A stretch of 64,000 nucleotides of DNA from assembly GCF_024137865.1 (NCBI RefSeq), contig NZ_CP099960.1, forward strand, positions 2,170,001 through 2,234,000. Reading direction: 5' to 3'. The notes under the pieces were generated by a model. That model ran no database searches, was not told the DNA's origin, and saw only the letters and a program-made list of their open reading frames with translations. This DNA comes from Moraxella sp. FZFQ2102. Lineage in GTDB: Bacteria > Pseudomonadota > Gammaproteobacteria > Pseudomonadales > Moraxellaceae. Shown here in pieces: positions 46,993-57,780 of the stretch. The position numbers and the translations under genes were made by a program. How positions within the stretch are numbered: position 1 is the stretch's first letter; the number at the start of each line of letters is the position of its first letter.

Positions 46993-48218
46993 TGTAGTGG
47001 TCAACTAATTCAACAGTCCCTGATAAGTTGATTTTGCTGGAACTGGTGCCAGACCTTGATTGTATTGATGTGGACGAATGTGATTATAATACATCACATA
47101 GTCTTTGACATCATTCATTGCACTTTCAACATCACGATAACCGCCTTTTGGCATCCACTCATGTTTAAAACTACGAAACCATCGCTCCATTGGGGCATTA
47201 TCCCAACAATTGCCTCGGCGACTCATGCTTTGGACTAGCTTGTGTCTGTTTACACAAGCTGTAAACTTGTCACTGCCATAAATACTGCCTTGATCGGAGT
47301 GAAAGATCATGTTTGGTGTGTGTTTGATGTTTAGCATGGCATGGTTTAATGCATCAATCACTAAATTTGCATCATGACGATTACCAAGCTTCCAGCCCAC
47401 TACTTGACGATTGGATAAATTAATAACCACTGCCAAATAATGCCACACGCCGTTAACCTTCAGATAGGTTGTATCACCACAAAGCACCGTTATATGAGGC
47501 TTAGGACTAAACTGTCGCTCCAGAATATTGTCAAATATTTGGCCATTGTCTTTGTCTTGATAACGCCATTTTTGCGGTTGTTTGCTAAATAAGCCTTGCT
47601 GCTTCATAAGCTTACGCACTAAATACAAGCCAACTGTGATACCTTTTGCTTGCAATCGTGCTTTGATACTGCGTTTACCTGCTGAGCCTCTGCTTTCGTC
47701 AAAAATGGCTTTTATGTGAGTGGCGATACCAACATGCTTAGCTGGTTTATTAGCCTGTCGTAACTGGGTATAGTAAGCACTTTCACTGACGCCAAATAAC
47801 TTACATAAACGCTTGATGCCGTGCGATTTTAATGTCTTAATTGCTTGGTATTTTTGCTCTCGAGAGATATTAAAATCGCTGTAGCCTTTTTTAGAATCAG
47901 CTTGTCCTCTTCTAGCACTCTGATTCTATCTTCTAGCTCACGAATACGTTGTTGATCAGGACTGATTGGTTTTGAGCCTGCAAGTACATAGCCTTGATGT
48001 TCTGCTTTGACTTGGCTTAACCAGCGTCTAAATGATGTTTCACCAACATCCAATTCCTGACAAGCCTGGGATATGCTGTAGCCTTTGTCTGTGACTAATT
48101 TTACTGCTTCTAATTTAAACTCTGCACTAAAGCTTCGTCTTGGTCGTCTCATGGTTTATCCTCATTTTTATGATATTGTACCACTTATTGAGGACTGCGG
48201 GATTAGTGTACCACTACA
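46993..48218 (-). mobile_element. IS3-family element, copy 3 (1226 bp)
   Basis: Same element as at 40267 and 43961. It is flanked by the 3-bp duplication GTT (46990-46992 and 48219-48221) and interrupts the fourth Ig-like gene. Confidence 0.93.
47005..48152 (-). CDS. IS3-family transposase OrfAB, copy 3
   Basis: OrfA at 47829-48152 and OrfB C-terminal frame at 47005-47655 are identical in protein to the other two copies, with the same shift site. Apparently intact. Confidence 0.9.
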
Positions 48219-48235
48219 GTTTGTATATATCATAA

Positions 48236-48590
48236 GGGCTGTACTAGATAAACCCCCTAAACCCCACACCATTTTCTTAACAATCTTAATTGATTAGATG
48301 GTGTACCATAGTTAAAACGAAACTCACATTCTTTGATAAAAAGATGAAGGTGTTTCTTGTCAATGCCATTGTACTTTCTTAAAACACGCTTGGCTTTGTG
48401 AATGCCGCCAAAATAGCTTTCATCAAGTTCTATTTCGCCATCAAACAATTCTTCAGCCTTAAGTTAAGATTAAGATGGTATTCTATCACAAGTCTGATTT
48501 TATGATAGAATAAAGCTGCTGAATTTAGGTGTATTTGTAGCAAATCAGCTGCCGAATGAGCAGTAACTTCAAGTACAAAAAAATCCAAAT
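48236..48590 (-). pseudogene. IS1595 transposase relic with internal deletion
   Basis: The minus strand reads FDGEIELDESYFGGIHKAK joined directly to RVLRKYNGIDKKHLHLF and the normal end LLRKWCGV. About 75 codons of the catalytic core are missing. The terminal repeat gggctgtactagataaac is at about 48236. The 5' region up to about 48590 is diverged, with a frame break near 48460. Confidence 0.8.
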
Positions 48591-48661
48591 GAACCTTTGT
48601 TATTACCCAAAAACATCAAATGGATAGAATGTTTTGATATTATTAAATAGGAATTTCTTGA

Positions 48662-49153
48662 ATGAAAAATTTGTTAACTATTTTGATGGTATTGACTGCT
48701 CTTACTGCTTGTAAAAAAGGAGAACCTAATGATGGTGGAGTGTTGATTGCACTAAAAAACAATCAACCTTGCTTTTATTTGTATGACGAAAAAGATAATA
48801 ATCAAAAAGCAGACAATTATCATCTGCTTCTTGAGAATAGCGAACCGTCTGTAGATGATGAAAAAGAAGGGCAAAGAATCTCTTTTACTGGCGACCTACC
48901 CATGTTAAAAAGTCCTGAAAGCTGTTTTATGTTTTCAGACTTTAATTATAGACTAAATGATATTTATGTTGTATCTAGCAGTAAATACAGTGCTAGCTCT
49001 TACTTTTGCCTAGTAGAAAATAATGGCAAATTACAAATCAATCAAGCAGAGTATGTGCGTGATTCACAAGGTTGGAGTACACAAGTATGCAGTGATAAAG
49101 CATATAGCAACCATCGTGGCATTTGGTGGCGATTCAAGCGGAGGCTTTTTTGA
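48662..49153 (+). CDS. Small periplasmic lipoprotein, possibly immunity type
   Basis: This 163-aa protein has a lipoprotein signal (TILMVLTALTACKKG, lipid on the Cys). The mature part is beta-rich, with GGVLIALKNNQPCFYL, SCFMFSDF and SSYFCLVENNGKLQI. It resembles the small lipoproteins annotated as putative T6SS immunity proteins, but I cannot confirm this. The last dozen residues (NHRGIWWRFKRRLF) look out of frame, and the 3' end may be altered by recombination with the following fragment. Confidence 0.5.
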   Translation: MKNLLTILMVLTALTACKKGEPNDGGVLIALKNNQPCFYLYDEKDNNQKADNYHLLLENSEPSVDDEKEGQRISFTGDLPMLKSPESCFMFSDFNYRLNDIYVVSSSKYSASSYFCLVENNGKLQINQAEYVRDSQGWSTQVCSDKAYSNHRGIWWRFKRRLF

Positions 49154-49250
49154 TGTGCCTGGTTGGGTCGCATCTTGGAAGTTGTTATTGGTTATGGGTG
49201 CACCGGTACACCCTGATATATGGCAGTATATTATAGAGCCTGCTTATTGA
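49099..49250 (+). pseudogene. Tail fragment related to the 315-aa lipoprotein gene
   Basis: In another frame over the end of the previous gene, the sequence reads IATIVAFGGDSSGGFFDVPGW and ends PDIWQYIIEPAY. The last 12 residues are nearly the same as the end of the following protein (PDMWQYIIEPAY), and the DNA is nearly identical there. This is a leftover 3' end of a paralogue, fused by deletion. Confidence 0.55.
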
Positions 49251-49257
49251 TGAGAAT

Positions 49258-50205
49258 ATGATGATAAGATTATTATTTGCTTTGATGGTATTTATCATTG
49301 GCGTGATGGGCTTACAAGCTTGTCATGCTGATAGCCCGCCTAAGCCACTCCCTCAAGAAGTAACTCTACACTTTGGTCATCAAGGTGTGAAAGACAATCA
49401 TCGTTATTTGGGCTATAGTGAAACGGCAGGTTCTCTAAGCTTTGATAGATATCATTGGCAACCACCAAATTTAGGCATTGTCAAGCTTGAGCATTTTGGC
49501 AAGACAACAACAATTCCCCATGTTTTTTCCATCTTTGTTGCACGACATGGGGAGCGTACTGATGGTGTTGGTGGTATGGGTATACAAGCAGGACTTAGCC
49601 AAGCAGAATTTACTACTGCTGAACAAGCCTACCAAGACTATGTGGCTCTTATTACCGCCTTTAAACAGGCAGGATGGCAACAGTATTTTAGACCTTGGGA
49701 TGCTAGAATTGCCAAAGAGGATAATGTTAAAATCTTAACTTATGATAACCCTGATGATGTACCTGATGATAGGTATGTGTTTAATACAAGATTTTCATCG
49801 GATAGCTTAACCCCCTTAACCTTTGAGGAGTGGCAATATGTGATTGCCAAGCAAGAAAAAGATGGCTATGGTTTTGTATTCAACTTAAATCTTTATCTTC
49901 GTGATGTTACGGTTTGGATAAATATTCAAAAAACCGACACCAAACCCAACCCCATTCCCAATCAACCTGATTTGGAGCAGTATATGGTGGATTTTCATTT
50001 TAAGACTGCCAAATATGAGTTTTATAGAAACATTGTTGATGAAGAAACAGTCGAACAGCTAAGACAGGTGTATGAGGAATGGCGTAACTGGGGAATAGAA
50101 TCTCGCCAAGACGACGAAGCCAAAGCCAAAAACGCAGGCTTCTCCATCAACGAATCCTACCAAGACCCTGATATGTGGCAGTATATTATAGAGCCTGCTT
50201 ATTAG
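49258..50205 (+). CDS. Lipoprotein of unknown function
   Basis: This 315-aa protein has a lipobox (GVMGLQAC) and a long periplasmic part. Segments such as SIFVARHGERTDGVGGMGIQ, YVALITAFKQAGWQQYFRP, YVFNTRFSSDSLTPLTFEEW and FNLNLYLRDVTVWINIQ are not placed in a family I can name. It ends PDMWQYIIEPAY, shared with the fragment just upstream. It may be an immunity protein or accessory to a contact-dependent system, but there is no effector gene in the window to support that. Confidence 0.6.
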   Translation: MMIRLLFALMVFIIGVMGLQACHADSPPKPLPQEVTLHFGHQGVKDNHRYLGYSETAGSLSFDRYHWQPPNLGIVKLEHFGKTTTIPHVFSIFVARHGERTDGVGGMGIQAGLSQAEFTTAEQAYQDYVALITAFKQAGWQQYFRPWDARIAKEDNVKILTYDNPDDVPDDRYVFNTRFSSDSLTPLTFEEWQYVIAKQEKDGYGFVFNLNLYLRDVTVWINIQKTDTKPNPIPNQPDLEQYMVDFHFKTAKYEFYRNIVDEETVEQLRQVYEEWRNWGIESRQDDEAKAKNAGFSINESYQDPDMWQYIIEPAY

Positions 50206-50295
50206 CTTGAATATACAATCCAAGTGCAAAAAAATGATTGAAAACTCTTTAAATCTACTCTTTGCTAAGTGGGATGGCGGGTTGAGTTATGTATA

Positions 50296-50594
50296 TTACT
50301 CTTTGCGATCATTCTCTCCCCAGTATAAAGATTTGTACCATTCATTCGCTTCTTCTGGGGTGGCGATTTTAATATTTGGATCTTTAGTGCATTTCATGCC
50401 ATGCCGATGAAATAAAGCGGTTAAAGCATCAAAAGCCAACGATGTTTGTGCAAATTCATGATCATCTTGAGCATAAGCGAAGTATCAGACTCTTCATGGT
50501 TTTGTTCTGATATTGCAGTAGCTGGCTTAGCTTGAGTGCATGACATTAGCATGATGGTTGCCATGACTATGGTGAGATATTTAATCGGTTTCAT
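50296..50594 (-). pseudogene. Small lipoprotein gene with frameshift
   Basis: The minus strand starts MKPIKYLTIVMATIMLMSC (lipobox MLMSC) and reads to EESDT. Then the sense changes frame to YAQDDHEFAQTSLAFDALTA ... KIATPEEANEWYKSLYWG and stops at 50296. One base is missing near 50478-50485. Joined, this is a protein of about 99 aa. I do not recognise it. Confidence 0.6.
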
Positions 50595-50685
50595 GGATTG
50601 TCTTCTTATGTAGTGGTTGGTTAATAAGAAATACTACTATCTTTCTTAAAATTTCCGATTGTCATTCGGTTGATAGCCGCGCTGA

Positions 50686-51129
50686 TTATGTAATAGATAA
50701 TACCTCTACACCATCAACGCTACACTGAAGATTTTCTCTGTCTACATGATAAGCACCCTTTAACTCAAATAATCTTCCTTGATATTCCACATTGGCTACA
50801 ATAATACCCGATGTTAGCAACTCTTTTCTTGCTAATTTATCTTGATAAATTATTTCTAGTTTTGATAGAATTTGTGCCGACTTTTGCGGGTTGTCTACAA
50901 CAACATTGATTAGGGGTAGAATTTCTTGTCGTTCTTGGCTGGTAATTGTGTGATTAGACTTAATTAAGTCAAAATTATAGGCAATAAACTCCAATTTTGC
51001 ATCTATAATTCTAATAAATGAGTATCGACTAGCAAAACCTCCATTGTATCTATATGATAGTGATCCATAATTATCAGACTGATTAAGATCCTCAAGCTCC
51101 AACTCAAACAAGTGATAAATATTATTTTT
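50686..51129 (-). pseudogene. Hypothetical gene truncated by IS1595
   Basis: An open frame of about 147 codons runs from the IS1595 boundary (IYHLFELELEDLNQSDN) to the stop at 50686 (VDGVEVLSIT). The first possible start inside is a TTG at 51111, so the real 5' end was probably removed by the IS. The product is not recognised; it contains LLPLINVVVDNPQKSAQI-like helices and a C-terminal beta region. Confidence 0.5.
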
Positions 51130-51843
51130 GGGGCTGTACTAGATAAATCCCTAAACCCCACACCATTTTCTTAACAATCTTAATTGATTGGATGGTGTGC
51201 CATAGTTAAATCTAAACTCGCATTCTTTGATAAATAAATGAAAATGCTTTTTGTCAATACCGTTATATTTTCTTAGAATGCGTTTGGATTGCGACCAAAA
51301 GTTTTCAATGCCGTTAATATGATTATGATTGTTTGCAAATTCTTTGGAATGATTAATTCTAAAGTGTTTAAAATCACTCACATCTAAAGCATTATAACTT
51401 CGATAGCTATCTGTATAAACCACGCTATCAGGTTTGATTTTACTGGCAATAATAGGCATTAATGTCTTAGCTTTGGTATCTTTAACACAGGCAGTATAAA
51501 CCTTACCATTGCGTTTTAAAAGACCAAATACGGCAACTTTGCCAGCAGCACCCCGTCCACGCTTGCCTTTACGAATGCCACCGAAATAGCTTTCATCCAA
51601 TTCTACTTCACCGTCAAATAATTCACAAGCTTCAAGGTTTAAGCGATATTCAATCACCAAGCGAATTTTATGATAAAACAAAGCAGCTGAATTATGATGT
51701 ATCTCTAACAAATCAGCAGCTGATCTTGCGGTGACTTCAAGCACAAAAAATTCAAGCAGTTTAACTTGAACTTTTTTACTTAATTTACAACGGGTTATCT
51801 TCATAAAACTAGTATAGCATTGTTGCTAATCTAGTACAGCCCC
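51130..51843 (-). mobile_element. IS1595-family (IS1016-like) element, complete
   Basis: The 714-bp element has inverted ends ggggctgtactagataaa and ggggctgtactagattag, and one transposase gene. The usual 8-bp target duplication was not seen, so recombination may have changed one flank. It separates two truncated genes (50686-51129 and 51849-52261). Confidence 0.88.
51151..51804 (-). CDS. IS1595-family transposase
   Basis: The 217-aa ISXO2-like DDE transposase is short, as in the IS1016 group. Motifs: an N-terminal zinc-less HTH region, DGEVELDESYFGGIRKGKRG (first Asp), VYTDSYRSYNAL (second Asp), and NHINGIENFWSQSKR (Glu/Asn region). It appears intact and is the reference for the three relics in this window. 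Confidence 0.92.
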   Translation of the reverse strand: MKITRCKLSKKVQVKLLEFFVLEVTARSAADLLEIHHNSAALFYHKIRLVIEYRLNLEACELFDGEVELDESYFGGIRKGKRGRGAAGKVAVFGLLKRNGKVYTACVKDTKAKTLMPIIASKIKPDSVVYTDSYRSYNALDVSDFKHFRINHSKEFANNHNHINGIENFWSQSKRILRKYNGIDKKHFHLFIKECEFRFNYGTPSNQLRLLRKWCGV

Positions 51844-51848
51844 TAAGA

Positions 51849-52261
51849 TTTTATTACACGCTATCGTGTTTTCTACTTGGATTATCACTAGTTTTTATTG
51901 GGTTAGCGTACTTTATACTCGCTCTGTATATACCTTTATTTGGAGCTGGTGTTCTAAATCAATATCTAATTTTTTTGATTTTTATTATCTTGGATTTCTA
52001 TTAAATCTTATGGTTGTAGTTCCTATCGTTTATTTTTTATTAATGATTAACAAAAAATTAAAAGGAGTGCTACTAAAGAAATTTAAACTGATATTCTTTG
52101 TTTCTTTATTTTTTGTAATTTTATCTAATGGGGATTTTATTATTTTTGATGTTAAATTTTATCCATTTAATCCAAATATTAATAAGATGGTCTATTGTGA
52201 ATATTTTGCATTTTATTCTGATGATTATCTAAAATCAGGTGGCTGTATTGTACCTGATTGA
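51849..52261 (+). pseudogene. Membrane protein gene, 5' truncated and frameshifted
   Basis: From the IS boundary one frame reads FYYTLSCFLLGLSLVFIGLA then YFILALYIPLFGAGVLNQYL, typical of a transmembrane protein. Sense then passes to another frame near the T7 tract at about 51968-51975 and continues YYLGFLLNLMVVVPIVYFLL to GGCIVPD (stop at 52261). The 5' end was lost to the IS1595 insertion. Not recognised. Confidence 0.55.
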
Positions 52262-52265
52262 TATT

Positions 52266-53821
<1,556 letters not shown>

Positions 53822-53929
53822 ATCATCATCTTGAAAAAAGTTACCGATATGATACTGTAAAGTTTGATAAATAGCAATTTGAAATTGGTAACTCTTTTCA
53901 ATATGAACAAGTTAAGTGATATTGATAGC

Positions 53930-54580
53930 TTATCGCTTACGCACATCCTTAATCACATGCATCACTACACCAACAATAGCAAGTTCATCACCATCACTAA
54001 AGGTGTAATTGGGATAACGCTCATCACCACGACTGTTTTCAGAATGTAGTTCGACACATCCATCATCTAAGATATGCAATCGCTTGATGGTGTATTGAGA
54101 ACCTAAATCCGCCATGACAATATCTCGATGACTTGGGGTGATGGCACGATCAATAACCAATAAATCATCTTTATCAATCCCAGCATCCAGCATCGAATAA
54201 CCGCCACAGCGAGCAATGATGGTGGACGAAGGATTGCGTACCAAATACTCATTAAAATCGAGATAATCTTCGATATACCCTTCAGCAGGTGATGCAAAGC
54301 CTGCAGGGATTTTCTCTGTGGCAATTGGCAAAGATAACTTCGATGGATTAGGATGTACGACTAGTGCATCCAATGGGACAGACCCTGTAGTAAATACAAC
54401 ACCAAGCTTGCCTGCTTTATTCTTTTGGATTAAAGACTCCACCATCGGCAATAAGTTTCTGGGAATCTTCTTTGCCACAGGACTACCAAATGGCGATGGC
54501 TTACGCCCACTACCTGCACGGCGACCGCCATGAGTGGATTTGGGACGAGATTCGGGTTTGGTATCATTTGATTGGGTCAT
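53930..54580 (-). CDS. umuD: UmuD-like S24 peptidase with long basic N-terminal extension
   Basis: This 216-aa protein self-cleaves under RecA control. The cleavage site is probably PAGFASPAE (after AG), the catalytic Ser is in CGGYSMLDAG (about 129) and the Lys in QYTIKRLHI (about 164). E. coli UmuD has 139 aa. Here about 75 extra N-terminal residues include HGGRRAGSGRKPSPFGSP, a DNA-binding-like basic motif. Acinetobacter has comparable extended UmuD proteins that also act as SOS repressors. ATG 54580 is preferred to an upstream in-frame codon at 54661. Confidence 0.88.
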   Translation of the reverse strand: MTQSNDTKPESRPKSTHGGRRAGSGRKPSPFGSPVAKKIPRNLLPMVESLIQKNKAGKLGVVFTTGSVPLDALVVHPNPSKLSLPIATEKIPAGFASPAEGYIEDYLDFNEYLVRNPSSTIIARCGGYSMLDAGIDKDDLLVIDRAITPSHRDIVMADLGSQYTIKRLHILDDGCVELHSENSRGDERYPNYTFSDGDELAIVGVVMHVIKDVRKR

Positions 54581-54735
54581 GGTGGTATCTTGAAAAAGGT
54601 TTCGGTTATCATATATGAAAAGGTGGATGGGGTCAAGTTGTGACTTTGCAATTAATACCAAAACAAGATCTGATTATTTGATGACAATGATGTATCTGCA
54701 CGCAGACACATCATTGGCTATGCTTGGCTAACAAT

Positions 54736-57700
54736 CTAAACTGTGAAAGCATCAATCCCCACCACCAATAAAAAGCATACATGTTGCAATATGGCAACGC
54801 CATTATGCTTCTTGTTATCGATGGTATAGGTATTTGATATCAAAAATCCCGTATAAGAGCTATTTGCACGAGTTGATTTTTTGGCAATGATTGTGGTTTC
54901 TTGCTTTAATTGAACCAATTCTTGCTTTAGATTGATAGGCTTTTTAACATCAGACCTAGCAGCAACTTCTATCCGCCAATACTTTTTGTCGCGTAGCTTG
55001 ACAGCGATTTGTGCAAATCGATAAACTTGCGAGCGATTCTTAAAAGGCATTCGCATCTGACCGCTCACAAAGCTTGCACCGCGTAAAATCACCACAAAAT
55101 CATCAAATGCTTTGCGATCTGCCTGATATAAATCACCCAATTTTTTAAGTAAATTGTGTAGTAAAGTGATTTCCTGCTTGATTTTGGGCGTGATCGGTAG
55201 ATATTGATTTGGATTCTTTTTGCCTTTATCCCCAAAATAGGATGTTAATTGTTTACGATGCGTGTCAATATAACTCTTAATCTTCTCAGCCTTGATCGAA
55301 TCCAAGCCTTCGGGTTTGGCGTGCTCAAATGAGTAATTATCTTGCAGACTCTCCAAAAACTTCATCACAGCTGCATGTACATCAATCCTTAAAATATCAG
55401 GCATCTGATTTTTGCTTGGTGCTTTGTGTGACGTGATTTTGATGGCAGGTAGTGTAACACGAGCAGGTCTGCGATAACAATTGGCACCCAATTGCCTGAT
55501 TATCAATGTGCGAATATCATTTAGATTCACCATGCCGCTAACTTTATCATAGGCACGACGTCCATTGTCGCTAAAACTTTGGCGACGAAGTCCTGTCAAT
55601 GCCTCCACTAAAGGTGCAGGCATTTCTATTGTTGCATGAGCCATTTGACTATACGCAATCAAATCAGCCACATGAATGTAGCTAGAAAATGTCGTTTCGG
55701 GCGATGAATGGCCGGCAAATTCTGCCAAGACGCTCCATGCTGTTGTCGATATCTGATGACATTCACCCAAAAACTTGCGCTTAATCGCCAATATCTCATC
55801 GCTGCTATAATCACTAAAATATGGTAAGAGCGCATCCGCACCACCCAAAATCATCGCCATCACACTGATGGCATTATGGCGAAAGCCATGCGGGGTCACC
55901 TTATAAGGCAAAGTATCCAATATCACCGAGATTGGCTTTTGGATTTCATGATATTCAAGCGCACTCGATTTGTGCTCTAGCGTCAAAAAGTAAGTCTCAT
56001 TTCTTTGTTTGCGTAACAAATACCACTCATGCACCAATTGTAGTTCGGATGGCTTGAGCAATGCTTGCAGACAAAACCTGCGACGACCATCATCAGATTT
56101 AATACTACGATAACCATTGGGACGTACCAAAATATTTAGGATGACTGTTTGTTCTTGCTTGTAATCATACTCAAAATCCCTAAGTTTAAGTCCCAAGAGC
56201 TCATTGATCCGCATGCCTGTGCGATACAAAAGAATAAAGATGATGTCCAATATTTTTTGATTATGCTCACTGAGTGTCGATAAGTGTATCAGATTGCGGA
56301 TATGCTGATACATAATAGGTGCGACAAGGACGGGCTCAACCACCATGCCATCGCTTTTACTTGCAATTGCGACACCGGGAATGCTCACAAAATGCCTTTG
56401 CAAAGATTGATGTAAGGATCTGAGTACAGTTGCTGTGTAACCTATCTTCTTCTTATTGGAATGATAAATAATGTTTTCATACAAATTGATAAAATCATCG
56501 TCATTCCAAGTGGTTATGTCTTGATCTTGCACAACATGTAAAAACCAATCGCCAACCTCGCTTAAATAGCGTTTGGCACTTGTAGATTGATGACGTTTGA
56601 TACCTGCAGATTTTACGCCGTCAAGTAGATCGCTTATCCAGTAAATCAGACCCAACTGGGCACTTATTTGTGTCTGACTGGCAAGCACCTTAAGCGATTC
56701 GATGGCTGTGGCGTTAGTTTGATTTAGGGTATTTCTTATTTCACGCACTAGATCGGATTTATATACAGCTGGTTTATCGGTTGGCTCTGCCTTGCCTTTT
56801 TTGATGGTCATAGTGGTACTAAACAGCTCATCGGATAGTGTCACTGACAACAGTTTAAAGCTTGGTGAGTGATAGTTTTTCCAATGATCGCTACTGATGC
56901 TCGTGTGCTTTTGCTGATTGCCGACAATGGCAGACATTTGCATATCCAGCTGTGAATTATTAAAGGTTTGTCTGGCAAGATACAAACCCTTTTGTATTGC
57001 ATTAAAGTGATGGGGCTGTGGTTTCTTGACTTGCAGACAGGTCTGCATCAGTCGATCGAACGCCTGCTGGGTTTGCTCAAATGTCGGCATTTTGCTTTGT
57101 GGATGGCGATTGATATAAGCGATCCACAGCAAACTGACATCATCAATGATGATATGGTAAGTGACAAATAACAAAGCGTCGGCATTATCTGCCACATCGA
57201 TCAGCATAGACGAGCTGGACATGGAATGATATCCATAGCTTTTACTAGGGATGTCTACAGTCAGTATCAGTGCATTGCCCAGCCTAAGTAGCGGCTTTTT
57301 CTCAATGATATACTGATAGATTTGCTGCCTAATCCGCTCATCTTGTACACCAGTATAAATCCAAAGATTTGCATATAATGCAGCAAATACTTGTGCCAAA
57401 TTCATCTGACTCAAGCTCTCTTGACAAGTGGATAGCAGTTGAGCTATTACTTGGTAGGCCTCATTAAGCCATGTCATAGTGTCCTTTGATTCAATTGTAT
57501 TTTTGCCTCGCCCAATCCCAATTTGTGATTGCGTTATAGGTATGGGTGAGTTAGACGACTTTTTAAGGAGATTGAAATACTGAGCTATGTGCCGATCCAC
57601 CAAAATAGAGTCGCTATTTGGATGATGTGTTTTGATATTCTGCTGAATGAATTGATAGAGTGTGTTATACGCATCCTCAGTTGGGTGTCCGTCAGATTGG

Positions 57701-57780
57701 CTGATAAGCCGCTCATGATGAATCCTGCAAGCTTCATGCACAATTGATCGCAAATTTGTGATGCGAGTTTTAGTTGCCAT
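54736..57780 (-). CDS. Large tyrosine recombinase, third gene of a three-gene module
   Basis: This 1014-aa protein has a catalytic tyrosine recombinase domain in its middle (about 490-710): LLYRTGMRINELLGLKL (Arg I, about 521), a Lys-containing beta turn (YRSIKSDDGRRRF), PHGFRHNAISV (HxxR, about 632), and FAGHSSPETTFSSYIHV (His and nucleophile Tyr, about 690-703). An N-terminal region of about 480 residues and a C-terminal region of 300 residues are unassigned. It overlaps the preceding gene by 11 bp. It is followed by umuD after 155 bp. Confidence 0.85.
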   Translation of the reverse strand: MATKTRITNLRSIVHEACRIHHERLISQSDGHPTEDAYNTLYQFIQQNIKTHHPNSDSILVDRHIAQYFNLLKKSSNSPIPITQSQIGIGRGKNTIESKDTMTWLNEAYQVIAQLLSTCQESLSQMNLAQVFAALYANLWIYTGVQDERIRQQIYQYIIEKKPLLRLGNALILTVDIPSKSYGYHSMSSSSMLIDVADNADALLFVTYHIIIDDVSLLWIAYINRHPQSKMPTFEQTQQAFDRLMQTCLQVKKPQPHHFNAIQKGLYLARQTFNNSQLDMQMSAIVGNQQKHTSISSDHWKNYHSPSFKLLSVTLSDELFSTTMTIKKGKAEPTDKPAVYKSDLVREIRNTLNQTNATAIESLKVLASQTQISAQLGLIYWISDLLDGVKSAGIKRHQSTSAKRYLSEVGDWFLHVVQDQDITTWNDDDFINLYENIIYHSNKKKIGYTATVLRSLHQSLQRHFVSIPGVAIASKSDGMVVEPVLVAPIMYQHIRNLIHLSTLSEHNQKILDIIFILLYRTGMRINELLGLKLRDFEYDYKQEQTVILNILVRPNGYRSIKSDDGRRRFCLQALLKPSELQLVHEWYLLRKQRNETYFLTLEHKSSALEYHEIQKPISVILDTLPYKVTPHGFRHNAISVMAMILGGADALLPYFSDYSSDEILAIKRKFLGECHQISTTAWSVLAEFAGHSSPETTFSSYIHVADLIAYSQMAHATIEMPAPLVEALTGLRRQSFSDNGRRAYDKVSGMVNLNDIRTLIIRQLGANCYRRPARVTLPAIKITSHKAPSKNQMPDILRIDVHAAVMKFLESLQDNYSFEHAKPEGLDSIKAEKIKSYIDTHRKQLTSYFGDKGKKNPNQYLPITPKIKQEITLLHNLLKKLGDLYQADRKAFDDFVVILRGASFVSGQMRMPFKNRSQVYRFAQIAVKLRDKKYWRIEVAARSDVKKPINLKQELVQLKQETTIIAKKSTRANSSYTGFLISNTYTIDNKKHNGVAILQHVCFLLVVGIDAFTV

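Noticed and set aside
51122-51851. 8-bp target duplication of the complete IS1595 copy
   Set aside because: The flanking octamers do not match; the flanks may have been altered by recombination.
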